A stretch of DNA of 64,000 nt from a virus. Below the pieces are notes generated by a model. That model was not told the DNA's origin. It made no database searches and worked only from the letters and a program-made list of their open reading frames with translations. This document shows positions 52,431 to 61,482 of this stretch, in pieces. The stretch spans positions 31,673 to 95,672 of IMG/VR virus record IMGVR_UViG_3300008954_000022. One strand, written 5' to 3'. A program made the translations under genes and the position numbers. How positions within the stretch are numbered: the stretch's first letter is position 1; the number at the start of each line of letters is the position of its first letter.

Positions 52431-52844
52431 GTGAGCCTTCTTCGTAAGTACATTCGACAAATTATTCTCGAGCATGAGGGGTCGCTCGACGGAAGATGGA
52501 CTTCTACCGGTGTCCCAAATTCCGCTGGTGGGACGAGGACCGTTAGTGATACAAACAGCGACAACATGTCATGGTCATCCGAGGACGACACCGACGACGG
52601 CCCACCCGATGATCTTCTGATAGAGCCTGACTTTGTCGAGGATCCGGATGAGGAGGGTAAGGACATCCGCAAGGAGATCTCAGCCATCAGCGGAGGGGGC
52701 GGAGCAATGACTTCCACCAACGCGATTGGCGGCGCCACAACTCCTCTGGGAACTGGTCCCACCTACCCATCGAAGAAGAAAAAGAAGAAGCGCAAGAAGA
52801 AGGGGAAGTACCCCACGTACGGTACCCTCTCTAGCGACGATTAA
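52431..52844 (+). CDS. Protein with capsid-targeting-like leader and poly-Lys tail, internal head protein candidate
   Basis: A 137-residue protein in three parts. Residues 1-17 (LLRKYIRQIILEHEG) are the amphipathic leader with I12-L13-E14. Residues 18-110 are disordered and acidic. Residues ~115-127 are a strong basic run (KKKKKKRKKKGK) followed by YPTYGTLSSDD. A leader plus poly-Lys segment is what one would expect of a DNA-bound internal head protein. The GTG at 52431 has little ribosome site. Function is inferred from composition only. Confidence 0.5.
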   Translation: MSLLRKYIRQIILEHEGSLDGRWTSTGVPNSAGGTRTVSDTNSDNMSWSSEDDTDDGPPDDLLIEPDFVEDPDEEGKDIRKEISAISGGGGAMTSTNAIGGATTPLGTGPTYPSKKKKKKRKKKGKYPTYGTLSSDD

Positions 52845-52850
52845 TCACTA

Positions 52851-52893
52851 TTTACTTGAACATTTGACCGCAGAGAATTAGACTTTACTTGAA
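52851..52893 (+). promoter_or_regulatory. Direct repeat TTTACTTGAA before the SSB gene
   Basis: The 10-mer TTTACTTGAA occurs at 52851-52860 and 52884-52893, 33 nt apart (three helical turns), in the 100-nt AT-rich gap before the SSB ATG. TAAGGAG follows near 52932. This is the longest gap in the replication block and the likely promoter/control region for SSB and UvsX; which repeat elements are promoter or operator is unknown. Confidence 0.4.
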
Positions 52894-52944
52894 TCTACTA
52901 ACAGACATTTGCACATTGCACAATTAACAATAAGGAGTTAAAAA

Positions 52945-53736
52945 ATGGCAATTGATTTCGAAGCAATTCGCAGGAAGCTGGGACAACTCTCAGGAACCGG
53001 CAGCCGCCGCAACTCAATGTGGCGACCCCAGGAGGGCGAGGAGACGACCATTCGTATCCTGTCCTTTCCCGACAATGATGGCCAGCCCTTCAAGGAGCGC
53101 TGGTTCTACTACAACATTGGAAACAACCCGGGTCTTCTGGCCCCCTACCAGTTCGGCAATCCGGATCCCATCCAGGAGCTGATCAACAAGCTCCGGGACG
53201 ATGGCTCCAAGGAGTCGTACGAGCTGGCAAAGAAGCTCTACCCCAAGATGCGGTGCTACGCGCCTGTCATCGTTCGTGGTGAGGAGGACAAGGGCGTACG
53301 CCTCTGGGCCTTCGGAAAGACTGTGTACCAGTCGCTTCTGAACATCATGCTTGATGAGGACTACGGTGATATCACCGACCCCGCCGACGGACGAGATGTC
53401 AAGGTCATCTGCACCAAGACTCCCGGACGCATGTGGGCTACGACTGAGGTTCGACCCCGAGGAAAGAGCTCTGCTCTCTCCCCCTCGGCTGAGACTATCT
53501 CTGAGTGGAACGCCGGAATTCCGGATTTGGATGAGCTGTACACTGCCAAGACTTACGAGGACCTCGAGAAGGTTGTGAATGATTGGCTTAATGGTGATGA
53601 CACCTCCGATGACGACGGTACTACCCGAGGTGGCACCGATCAATCGTCGTCTAGTGATACTGGGTCTTCTGGCACTTCTACTGACGGAAAGTACAAGAGC
53701 CTCGACGAAGCCTTCGCAGATCTCGAAGACATCTAG
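52945..53736 (+). CDS. 32: Single-stranded DNA-binding protein (T4 gp32-like)
   Basis: A 263-residue SSB (T4 gp32 is 301). The N-terminus has the cooperative-binding basic segment (FEAIRRKLGQLSG), the OB-fold core includes ERWFYYNIGNN and MWATTEVRPRG, and the C-terminus is a Ser/Asp/Gly-rich linker ending in the acidic tip SLDEAFADLED that recruits partners. The T4 zinc ligands are not conserved: only two Cys occur. The gene has a strong ribosome site (TAAGGAG) and its own upstream region, and UvsX follows. It coats single strands for replication and UvsX loading. Confidence 0.87.
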   Translation: MAIDFEAIRRKLGQLSGTGSRRNSMWRPQEGEETTIRILSFPDNDGQPFKERWFYYNIGNNPGLLAPYQFGNPDPIQELINKLRDDGSKESYELAKKLYPKMRCYAPVIVRGEEDKGVRLWAFGKTVYQSLLNIMLDEDYGDITDPADGRDVKVICTKTPGRMWATTEVRPRGKSSALSPSAETISEWNAGIPDLDELYTAKTYEDLEKVVNDWLNGDDTSDDDGTTRGGTDQSSSSDTGSSGTSTDGKYKSLDEAFADLEDI

Positions 53737-53787
53737 ACACCGGTCGAGAATGGTTTCGACACCTAGACACACCGGAGGAGCGTGGCA

Positions 53788-54963
53788 ATGCCCAAAAAGT
53801 CAGAAGATTTCACCTCTGAGCTGATTCATTCCCTGAATAAGGAGCACGGCTCACAGATTGCCTATAATCTGGCATTTGATGAGTCTCCAACCCATGTGAA
53901 GGGGTGGATAAGCACAGGATCCAGACAGCTGGACTACATCATCGCCAATCGCGAGGGCGGTGGTCTGCCTGCAGGAAGGATTGTGGAGATCTTTGGTCCT
54001 CCCTCCATCGGTAAGTCACACATTGCAATCCAGATTGCCAGGTCGACCCAGCAAATGGGCGGCATTGTTGTGTATATTGACACAGAGAACGCGACTTCAG
54101 TGGAGAACTTGGGTCTCCTCGGTGTGGACATCAGCAAGAGATTTGTCTATGTTGACACACACTGCACCGAGGAGGTTCTCTCTATCTCCGAGGCTACCAT
54201 TATGCGGGCCAAGGCGATGGACAAGGATGTGCCTATCACAATTATTTGGGACTCTGTTGCCGCATCGTCACCCAAGGCTGAGCTGTTGGGTGACTATGAT
54301 AAGGACTCCATCGGTCTGCAGGCCAGAGCAATCTCAAAGGGGATGAGAAAGATCACCGGAATCATTGCTAATCAGAACGTCTTGATGGTCTGTCTAAATC
54401 AGACACGGACGAAGATTGGTGTGATGTACGGTGATCCAACGACGACCCCGGGTGGAAAGGCAATTCCATTCCACTCCTCAGTTCGAATCAAGTTGGGCGC
54501 CGGTCAGAAGATTGAGAATAAGAGCAAGGAGGTCGTTGGAATCCATGTCTCCGCAAAGACGATTAAGAATAAGGTCGCCCCACCGTTTCGAACAGTGAAT
54601 TTTGAGATTCATTTCGGACATGGCATCAAGGAGCACGAGCAGACCTTCGACCTCCTCCGAAAGCACGGCACTGATACTGTTGATGGGTGTGAGGTGACAG
54701 TGGGTGGCTCCGGAACGTGGAAGAACCTCACAGTTGTCGATGAGAGTGGAAAGGAGCTTGTGAGCAAGAAGTTCTACAAGGCCGATTTCGACTCGATAAT
54801 GGAAGATCCCGAGTACGAACGATATGTTTCAGGTCTTTTGAAGAAGGCGCTAGTCCGAAAGCTGCACACCGAGAACGCCTTCGATCTCGACCCGGAGTCC
54901 TACGAGGAGATGCGAGCTGTCTCCATGGAAATCAGTGATGACATTCTAGATCCGGAGGCGTGA
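53788..54963 (+). CDS. uvsX: RecA-like recombinase (T4 UvsX-like)
   Basis: A 391-residue strand-exchange protein, close in length to T4 UvsX (391). Walker A is GPPSIGKS at residues 70-77; the Walker B strand is ITIIWDSVAA near 150; loop 2 includes TKIGVMYGDPTTTPGGKAIPF. The acidic C-terminus (ESYEEMRAVSMEIS) is usual in the family. It works with gp32, gp47-46 and the primase/helicase for recombination-dependent replication. ATG 53788 is chosen over GTG 53782 because GGAGGAG (53774-53780) has better spacing. It runs into the FEN gene with a 1-nt gap. Confidence 0.9.
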   Translation: MPKKSEDFTSELIHSLNKEHGSQIAYNLAFDESPTHVKGWISTGSRQLDYIIANREGGGLPAGRIVEIFGPPSIGKSHIAIQIARSTQQMGGIVVYIDTENATSVENLGLLGVDISKRFVYVDTHCTEEVLSISEATIMRAKAMDKDVPITIIWDSVAASSPKAELLGDYDKDSIGLQARAISKGMRKITGIIANQNVLMVCLNQTRTKIGVMYGDPTTTPGGKAIPFHSSVRIKLGAGQKIENKSKEVVGIHVSAKTIKNKVAPPFRTVNFEIHFGHGIKEHEQTFDLLRKHGTDTVDGCEVTVGGSGTWKNLTVVDESGKELVSKKFYKADFDSIMEDPEYERYVSGLLKKALVRKLHTENAFDLDPESYEEMRAVSMEISDDILDPEA

Positions 54964-54964
54964 A

Positions 54965-55915
54965 GTGGCTGACCGGCCCGTACTCATAATTGATGGTCTT
55001 AATGTCTTTACCCGACATTTCGTAGCCAATCCAGCAATGAGTGATAAGGGATATCCAATTGGAGCCCTTGTTGGCTTCCTCAAGGGTCTGAGACTCCTGA
55101 GTGAGAAGGTCCTCCCCAGCCAGGTAATTGTCGTGTGGGAGGGAGGCGGCTCAGCCAGACGACGATCGATCTTCCCAGATTACAAGCAGGGACGTCGTCC
55201 AGCTCGTCTCAATCGATTCTATGATGATATACCCGACACCTACCAGAATAGGGATGATCAGTTGCAGCTGATTATTGAGTCACTCAAGCACGTTCCTGTT
55301 GTGCAGATGTACGTTGCGGATTGCGAGGCAGATGATGTCCTGGGTTATCTGGTGAGTCACAGGCTTCGGGACCAGAGGTGTGTGATGGTTTCTTCCGACA
55401 AGGATCTGTACCAGCTGGTCGACTCTCGAACAATTCAATGGTCGCCTGGACAGAAGATTTTCGTGACCCCTGCAGTAATCCTAGAGAAGTTTGGCATTCA
55501 TCCCAACAATTTTTGTACTGCACGTTGTTTTGTAGGCGACCCATCAGATGGTCTACCCGGTGTTAAGGGTGCGGGATTCAAGACCCTCGCCAAGAGATTC
55601 GAGGAGCTCCGTGGGAGTGATAGTGTCTCTGTAGAAGACATAATTCAGCGCGCTACAGAGCTCTCTAAAGATCACAATTTGAAGGTCTACAACAATATTG
55701 TGGAGTCAGCAGACATCGCCCGGAGGAACTGGAAACTAATGTTTCTCGGGGTGAACAACCTTTCTGGCACACAAATACAAAAAATAGACGGTGTTCTCAA
55801 TACGTTCGCCCCCTCTAGAAATAAGATTGCTCTAATGAGGTTGCTCTTACGTGAGGGCGTTCAGAACTTTGATGTTGACTCTTACTATATGGCTATGAAC
55901 ACAGTTCGCAGCTAG
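54965..55915 (+). CDS. rnh: 5'-3' exonuclease/flap nuclease (T4 RNase H/FEN-like)
   Basis: A 316-residue FEN-family nuclease (T4 RNase H is 305). The metal-binding acidic motifs are visible: IIDGLNVFTR at the N-terminus, YVADCEADDVLGYL near 118-131, MVSSDKDLYQLV near 140-151, and the helix-hairpin-helix region FVGDPSDGLPGVKGAGFKTL near 189-208. It removes RNA primers and flaps, supplying the function that the short polymerase at 49923 lacks. The GTG start at 54965 follows the UvsX stop by one nucleotide, so translation is coupled. Confidence 0.88.
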   Translation: MADRPVLIIDGLNVFTRHFVANPAMSDKGYPIGALVGFLKGLRLLSEKVLPSQVIVVWEGGGSARRRSIFPDYKQGRRPARLNRFYDDIPDTYQNRDDQLQLIIESLKHVPVVQMYVADCEADDVLGYLVSHRLRDQRCVMVSSDKDLYQLVDSRTIQWSPGQKIFVTPAVILEKFGIHPNNFCTARCFVGDPSDGLPGVKGAGFKTLAKRFEELRGSDSVSVEDIIQRATELSKDHNLKVYNNIVESADIARRNWKLMFLGVNNLSGTQIQKIDGVLNTFAPSRNKIALMRLLLREGVQNFDVDSYYMAMNTVRS

Positions 55916-55927
55916 CAAGAAGGCAAG

Positions 55928-57325
55928 ATGGCTCAGGAAGATTACGCAGTAGACGCGAGATTCAGCCACTACGGTAAGGGTTTCCAGGAAAAGATCTTCC
56001 AGGGCCTTATGTCTGATCACACCTGGGCCAGCCAGATGTCAGAGGTGATGGAACCCCACTTCTTTGACCTCAAGTATCTCGTGTACTTGGCCGAGCGCTA
56101 CTTCAAATACTTTGCGAAGTATAAGTGCTTTCCCACTATGAGCCTCCTCATCTCAATCGTGAAGGATGATCTCACTGAGGGCAACGACGCTGTCCTTCGG
56201 GACCAGATTGTTGAGTTCCTCCACCGTGTAAAGACCAACCCGAATATGGGAGACCTGCAGTATGTCAAGGACAAGTCCCTGGACTTCTGTAAGCGCCAGG
56301 CCTTCAAGGAGGCGTTGGAGCAGGCGGTTGAACTAATTTCCACCGACAAGTTTGAGAGTGTTGTGGATCTCATGAAGACAGCTGTTGCAGTTGGCATGCC
56401 CAGCTCTATAGGACATGACTTTTTTGAGGATAAGGAGTCGAGATTTGTAAAGACTCTGCGACAGGTGTGCCCAACAGGCATAAAGCGGCTAGATGCGTCT
56501 GATATTCTCAGGGGAGGCCTCGGCCGCGGCGAGATTGGAGTTATAACTGCTAACACCGGTGTTGGAAAGAGTCACTTCCTGGTGCAGATGGGAGCCAACG
56601 CCATGAAAGCGGGTAAGAACGTGATTCACTACACGTTTGAGCTTTCAGAGCATGCCACCGGACTAAGGTATGATTCGAATCTGTGCAATATTCCAAGCAA
56701 TGATGTGCCAGATCATAGAGACATCGTCTTTAAGAGGTACGATAAAAAAGACCTGGGACGCCTAATCATCAAGGAGTATCCCACAGGATCTGCATCTGTG
56801 GTGACTATCAGGAATCACATCGAAAAATTGATGATGAAGGGATTCGCCCCCGGCCTCATTCTAGTTGATTATGCGGATGTTATGCGATCCACTCGAAGCT
56901 ACGACTCCCTGCGTCACGAGCTTAAGCTGATTTATGAGGAGCTGAGGAACCTTTCCATGGATATCCAGATTCCCATCTGGACTGCCAGTCAGGCGAACAG
57001 GGACTCAGCAAAATCGGACATTGTAGGCCTGGAGAATATGGCAGAGGCCTACTCGAAGGCCATGGTTGCGGATGTCGTCCTCTCGCTCTCCCGAAAGCCC
57101 CTGGAAAAATCAACGGGACAGGGACGTCTGTTCATTGCAAAGAATCGCGCGGGTCGGGATGGTCTGGTCTTTCCTATTCACATTGACACCGCACGTTCTA
57201 CAATCGAAATACTTGACGAGACACAGTTGACGCTAAATGAGGCAGTCAGGCAGGATGAGTCGACAATGAAGCAGCTGCTCAAGCAGAAGTGGACTGAAGT
57301 GAGTGAGAGATCCAGTGAAGGATAA
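55928..57325 (+). CDS. 41: Replicative DNA helicase (T4 gp41/DnaB-like)
   Basis: A 465-residue helicase (T4 gp41 is 475). A helical N-terminal domain (residues ~10-130) precedes the RecA-like motor: Walker A ANTGVGKS at 208-215, the FELSEHATGLRYD helix, Walker B LILVDYADVMR near 315-325, IWTASQANRD motif near 350, and an Arg-finger region KNRAGRDG near 407-414. Hexamers unwind the fork and bind the primase. It lies between the FEN and ribonucleotide reductase genes and follows the FEN stop by 12 nt, with AAGAAGGCAAG before ATG 55928. Confidence 0.9.
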   Translation: MAQEDYAVDARFSHYGKGFQEKIFQGLMSDHTWASQMSEVMEPHFFDLKYLVYLAERYFKYFAKYKCFPTMSLLISIVKDDLTEGNDAVLRDQIVEFLHRVKTNPNMGDLQYVKDKSLDFCKRQAFKEALEQAVELISTDKFESVVDLMKTAVAVGMPSSIGHDFFEDKESRFVKTLRQVCPTGIKRLDASDILRGGLGRGEIGVITANTGVGKSHFLVQMGANAMKAGKNVIHYTFELSEHATGLRYDSNLCNIPSNDVPDHRDIVFKRYDKKDLGRLIIKEYPTGSASVVTIRNHIEKLMMKGFAPGLILVDYADVMRSTRSYDSLRHELKLIYEELRNLSMDIQIPIWTASQANRDSAKSDIVGLENMAEAYSKAMVADVVLSLSRKPLEKSTGQGRLFIAKNRAGRDGLVFPIHIDTARSTIEILDETQLTLNEAVRQDESTMKQLLKQKWTEVSERSSEG

Positions 57326-57328
57326 GCG

Positions 57329-59839
57329 ATGACTCAGATCACGTACGATGCTGCTTATGCTGCCTGTCTGGAATATTTTGACGGAGACAACCTAGCTGCA
57401 AATGTCTTCTTGACCAAGTACGCCCTGACTGACAGGGAGGGGAACCTTCAGGAGAGCACCCCGGATGACATGCATCACCGCATGGCCAGGGAGTTCGCAA
57501 GGATTGAGAGAAAGTATCCGAATCCGATGTCTGAGGAGGAGATCTACCAACTCTTCAGAAAGTTCAAGTATGTGATACCCCAGGGCTCACCCATGTCAGG
57601 TATCGGGAATGATTATCAGGTACAGTCAATTTCTAACTGCTTTGTTATTGAGTCCCCTCATGACTCCTACGGAGGTATCTGCAAGACAGATCAGGAGCTT
57701 GTCCAGATTGCTAAGCGCCGCGGCGGGGTGGGATTTGATATTTCCACGATTCGACCCAAGGGCCAGGCGACCGGTAACTGTGCCAGAACGACTGACGGGA
57801 TTGAAGTCTTCATGGACAGATTCTCTAACTCCTGTCGGGAGGTAGCCCAGGGCGGCCGCAGAGGTGCTCTGATGATAACACTCTCTGTGCATCACCCACA
57901 GATAAGGGATTTTATCCGTATCAAGCGGGACCTCCGACGAGTGACAGGAGCGAACATCTCCGTCAGACTTACGGATGAGTTCTTGCAGGCTGTCTCTGAC
58001 GATGCCAATGTGGAGTTGAGATTTCCTATTGATGCTGCCTCTCCGGAGATTTCTAATCAGGTTAAAGCAAAGGAGCTCTGGGACGAGATTATTGAGAGCG
58101 CGCACGAGTGTGCAGAGCCAGGTCTTCTAATGTGGGACAATGCAAAGAGGCTCACTCCGTCGGATGTGTATGATGATGTGGGCTTCGGATCGACATCGAC
58201 GAACCCATGTGCGGAGATCGTGCTGTCCCCGTATGACAGCTGTCGTCTAATGATTGTCAATCTACTGAGCTTCGTTGAAGAGCCCTTTGCTGACTCCGCA
58301 AGGTTCAACTATGAGAGGTTCGATGAGGTGGTTCAGCAGGCACAGCGTCTAATGGATGACATGATCGACCTCGAGATTGAGCAGATTGAGAAGATTCTGG
58401 ACAAGATTCATAATGATCCGGAACCGGAGGCTGTGAAGGCCATTGAGCGAGAGCTCTGGCAGAACATAAGAACCCAAGCCGAGAGGGGACGACGCACCGG
58501 CCTGGGAGTTACCGCCGTCGGTGATGCTCTGGCAGCATTGAATATTCGGTACGGAAGTCGTGAGTCAATTGATACAGTCGAGAGGTTCTACCGAGCTTTG
58601 GCAACTGGAGCGTATCGCTCATCTTGTATAATGGCCCGAGACAGGGGCGCATTTCCTATTCACAGTCATCAGAAGGAGCAGGGACACGAGTTCCTGGAGC
58701 GAATCTGGGATACGGATGATGAGATTAGGCGCATGTCAGAGAAGTATGGCAGGAGAAATATTGCGCTGACGACTACTGCACCAGCAGGCTCTGTCTCTGT
58801 TCTAACACAGACGACCTCTGGTATTGAGCCGGCCTACCTTCTCAAGTACACCAGGCGAAAGAAGATCAACCAGGAAGCTGACCCACATGCTCAGGTGGAT
58901 TTTGTAGATGATGTGGGTGACTCGTGGCAGGAGTACGAAGTATATCACCATGGCTACAAGAAGTGGCTTGACAAATACAGCAATACAGTTGCCAAGGGTA
59001 TCGAAGCATCAGGGACTTCAGTGGATGAAGAGGGACTCATAGCAATGAGTCCATACTGGAAGTCGACCTCAGGAGACATTGATTGGATTGCGAAGGTCCG
59101 AATGCAGGCCGCAGCACAGAGGTGGATCTGTCACGCGATATCGAACACAACAAACGTACCTAAAGACACAGATAAGGCTACAGTCGCTGAGATTTACATG
59201 GAGGGCTGGCGCGCCGGATGCAAGGGTGTCACTGTCTACCGAGACGGCTCGAGGTCTGGTGTGCTAGTTGAGTCACGTGAAAACGAGGGGATCAGGTATC
59301 ACAGCTCTCCCAAGCGACCCTTGACGCTCCCCTGTGATATCCACCACGCCACTATCAAGGGTGAGAAGTGGACCATCCTTGTGGGTCTGCTCGACGGTCA
59401 ACCCTATGAGATTATAGGCGGATTGGCAGAGTTTGTTGAGATTCCAAAGAAGTATAACGTAGGCACAATTGCAAAGAGGCCTCGCAAGACGAGAAACTCC
59501 ATTTACGACCTCAGCTTTGGAGAGAACGGCAACGAGGTGACAATTAAGGATGTTGTGCGTGTCTTCGATAATCCCAACCACGCGGGATTCACGAGAATAA
59601 TGTCCCTAGCACTCAGGCACGGAGCTCCTCGTCAGTACATTGTCGAACAGCTCCAGAAGGACAAGGATGCTGACCTCTTCTCGTTTGCCAGAGTTACAGC
59701 GAGGGTCCTCAAGAAGTATATCAAGGATGGGACAGTCCCAGGAAAGACAACGTGTGAGAATTGTAGCTCTGAGGACACCCTAATCTATCAGGAGGGCTGT
59801 GTTACCTGCACGGCCTGTGGATTCGGAAAGTGCGGATGA
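57329..59839 (+). CDS. nrdJ: Class II (adenosylcobalamin-dependent) ribonucleotide reductase, NrdJ-like
   Basis: An 836-residue reductase in a single chain, with no NrdB-like partner. The active-site loop STNPCAEI gives N292, C294 and E296, the radical-site residues; RRGGVGFDISTIRPKG and APAGSVSVLTQTTSGIEP are the glycyl-barrel and substrate-binding phrases of the B12-dependent class. The C-terminus carries Cys pairs (TTCENC and CTACGFGKCG) that re-reduce the active site. It makes deoxynucleotides for phage DNA without needing oxygen or an iron subunit but depends on host cobalamin. It follows the helicase by 3 nt. Confidence 0.86.
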   Translation: MTQITYDAAYAACLEYFDGDNLAANVFLTKYALTDREGNLQESTPDDMHHRMAREFARIERKYPNPMSEEEIYQLFRKFKYVIPQGSPMSGIGNDYQVQSISNCFVIESPHDSYGGICKTDQELVQIAKRRGGVGFDISTIRPKGQATGNCARTTDGIEVFMDRFSNSCREVAQGGRRGALMITLSVHHPQIRDFIRIKRDLRRVTGANISVRLTDEFLQAVSDDANVELRFPIDAASPEISNQVKAKELWDEIIESAHECAEPGLLMWDNAKRLTPSDVYDDVGFGSTSTNPCAEIVLSPYDSCRLMIVNLLSFVEEPFADSARFNYERFDEVVQQAQRLMDDMIDLEIEQIEKILDKIHNDPEPEAVKAIERELWQNIRTQAERGRRTGLGVTAVGDALAALNIRYGSRESIDTVERFYRALATGAYRSSCIMARDRGAFPIHSHQKEQGHEFLERIWDTDDEIRRMSEKYGRRNIALTTTAPAGSVSVLTQTTSGIEPAYLLKYTRRKKINQEADPHAQVDFVDDVGDSWQEYEVYHHGYKKWLDKYSNTVAKGIEASGTSVDEEGLIAMSPYWKSTSGDIDWIAKVRMQAAAQRWICHAISNTTNVPKDTDKATVAEIYMEGWRAGCKGVTVYRDGSRSGVLVESRENEGIRYHSSPKRPLTLPCDIHHATIKGEKWTILVGLLDGQPYEIIGGLAEFVEIPKKYNVGTIAKRPRKTRNSIYDLSFGENGNEVTIKDVVRVFDNPNHAGFTRIMSLALRHGAPRQYIVEQLQKDKDADLFSFARVTARVLKKYIKDGTVPGKTTCENCSSEDTLIYQEGCVTCTACGFGKCG

Positions 59840-59843
59840 GATC

Positions 59844-60446
59844 ATGAAGTGGACAACAGAGATATCGCCACTCCTCAAGGAGTACGAGCTGAGGAAGAAC
59901 ATTGTGATTCCCCGGGTCAACAAGTTCGATGAGAACAGCGCGAAAAAATTTGTGGACGAGATGGCCAAGGCTCACAACTCCGGGCAGCCCGTCATTCCCG
60001 TGATAATTGACTCCTATGGAGGACAGGTCTATTCCCTGATGACGATGATAGCTGCGATTCAGGATGCTGAGATTCCTGTTGCAACAATTGTTGAGGGCAA
60101 GGCAATGTCCTGTGGAGCGATTCTCTTCTCCTTTGGAAGGGAGGATTATCGATTCATGGATCCAAACGCCACAGTGATGATTCACGATGTCTCCTCTATG
60201 GAGTACGGAAAGGTCGAGGAGATCAAGGCCTCGGCCGACGAGACAGAGAGACTGAATCAGATTGTGTATCGGATGATGGGTCGAAATTGTGGAAAGAAGG
60301 CAGATTACTTCTTAAAACTAGTTCACAAGCGCGGACACGCGGACTGGTTCCTAGATGCTGAAGAGGCGAAAAAGCACAATCTAGCCAACCACATCAGACT
60401 TCCCAAGCTGCATATTACGGTCAGTGTTGACATCGATTTTGAGTAG
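59844..60446 (+). CDS. ClpP-like serine protease
   Basis: A 200-residue ClpP/crotonase-fold protease: VIIDSYGGQVYS strand and oxyanion-type loop, nucleophile S89 in EGKAMSCGAIL, and general base H114 in TVMIHDVSS. The Asp of the triad should lie ~45-50 residues later. The C-terminal ~20 residues (LHITVSVDIDFE) are unusual. The phage already has a gp21-type head protease, so this enzyme more likely acts on host or phage regulatory proteins, alone or with host ClpX/ClpA; this is inference. ATG 59844 is preferred to an in-frame TTG at 59799 that overlaps NrdJ. Gap to NrdJ is 4 nt. Confidence 0.8.
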   Translation: MKWTTEISPLLKEYELRKNIVIPRVNKFDENSAKKFVDEMAKAHNSGQPVIPVIIDSYGGQVYSLMTMIAAIQDAEIPVATIVEGKAMSCGAILFSFGREDYRFMDPNATVMIHDVSSMEYGKVEEIKASADETERLNQIVYRMMGRNCGKKADYFLKLVHKRGHADWFLDAEEAKKHNLANHIRLPKLHITVSVDIDFE

Positions 60447-60462
60447 CACTTAGTCTCCCCTC

Positions 60463-60470
60463 CTACTTAC
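60463..60470 (+). promoter_or_regulatory. Variant late promoter box CTACTTAC before the endolysin
   Basis: One mismatch from ATAYTTA, 35 nt before ATG 60506, the same spacing as the exact boxes. A CTTACA/TGTAAG hairpin (60466-60489) overlaps it. Confidence 0.35.
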
Positions 60471-60505
60471 ACTACAACAGTACTGTAAGTCCACGGGGGT
60501 GGAGC

Positions 60506-61441
60506 ATGTCATTTGATAAGGAATTCTATAATCAGGCCAGCGCTGAGAAGCTAGGCTGGGACCCTAAGTGGTTCGGTGTAACAGAGAACGATGATCGTCT
60601 CATCGAGGCTGTCAAGAAGTGGCAACGGGCCAGAAGCCTCAAGTCAGACGGACTAGTTGGTCCCATGACATTTCGACGTGTCTGGACAGAGCGTGAGGCA
60701 CAGATCTCAAGTGCGCGTGATGCTCCAGGTTTTGGATATGAGAGCTCACCTTCTGTCTGTCATGAGCCGACGATTGTGCATAATGGGACACACTACCCAA
60801 TCAAGTGGCCGCGTGTTATTCTCTGGGATGAGCCCGACGGTCTTAAGACTGCACCAGGAAGCTACTCCTCCTATGCGGGCAAGGAGCCACGAAAGATAAA
60901 CCACTTCGTGAATCACTGGGATGTGTGTCTCTCTTCTGAGAGCTGCGCCAAAGTGTTGGCCAAACGAGGCATCTCGGTCCACTTCTGCATTGATAACGAT
61001 GGAACGATCTACCAGCTTCTCGACACGCAGCATGCGGCGTGGCAAGCGGGGGGCCGACTCTGGAACCACACAGGGATCGGTGTTGAGATAGCGAACGCGT
61101 ACTACCTGAAGTATCAGGACTGGTATGTGTCGAGAGGCTTTGGACCACGCCCAATTCAAGAACAGGGGCAGGTACACGGCAAAACCCTAAAGCCTTTCTT
61201 AGATTTTTATCCAGTCCAGCTTGAGGCTCTAAAGGCGCTGTGGGCTGCTGTGTCAGAGGCGCACAACATTCCTCTAGAGTGCCCAACAGACAATCGAGGA
61301 AAACTAGTGACAACCATCGATAATCGGTGTGTTCGAGGAGAGTTTAGTGGGTTTATCAATCACTACAATCTCACTAAGAGAAAGATTGACTGCGCTGGAC
61401 TCGATCTTGTAGACCTCCTGGACCAGGCCAAAGATCTCTAG
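60506..61441 (+). CDS. N-acetylmuramoyl-L-alanine amidase (endolysin) with N-terminal peptidoglycan-binding domain
   Basis: A 311-residue enzyme. Residues ~15-60 (DDRLIEAVKKWQRARSLKSD, GLVGPMTFRRVW) are a peptidoglycan-binding helical domain. Residues ~100-300 are Amidase_2/PGRP: Zn ligands H137 in FVNHWD, and H and C in FINHYNLTKRKIDCAG near 283-297, with substrate-side TQHAAWQAGGRLWNHTGIGV. It cuts the amide between muramic acid and the stem peptide to release progeny. No signal peptide or holin is adjacent. The GGGGGTGGAG ribosome site precedes ATG 60506. A tail-associated role is less likely given its place outside the tail block. Confidence 0.8.
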   Translation: MSFDKEFYNQASAEKLGWDPKWFGVTENDDRLIEAVKKWQRARSLKSDGLVGPMTFRRVWTEREAQISSARDAPGFGYESSPSVCHEPTIVHNGTHYPIKWPRVILWDEPDGLKTAPGSYSSYAGKEPRKINHFVNHWDVCLSSESCAKVLAKRGISVHFCIDNDGTIYQLLDTQHAAWQAGGRLWNHTGIGVEIANAYYLKYQDWYVSRGFGPRPIQEQGQVHGKTLKPFLDFYPVQLEALKALWAAVSEAHNIPLECPTDNRGKLVTTIDNRCVRGEFSGFINHYNLTKRKIDCAGLDLVDLLDQAKDL

Positions 61442-61482
61442 ACAACTGTGGCAGTGGGTAATACCTTTCAGTCGTTCGTGTA

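Noticed and set aside
53014-53772. A 252-codon minus-strand ORF opposite the SSB gene
   Set aside because: The + strand frame is a complete gp32-like protein with a good ribosome site; the antisense product has no recognisable motif or start context.
60466-60489. CTTACA/TGTAAG hairpin as a terminator after the ClpP-like gene
   Set aside because: The stem is only six base pairs with a long loop and no following T-run.
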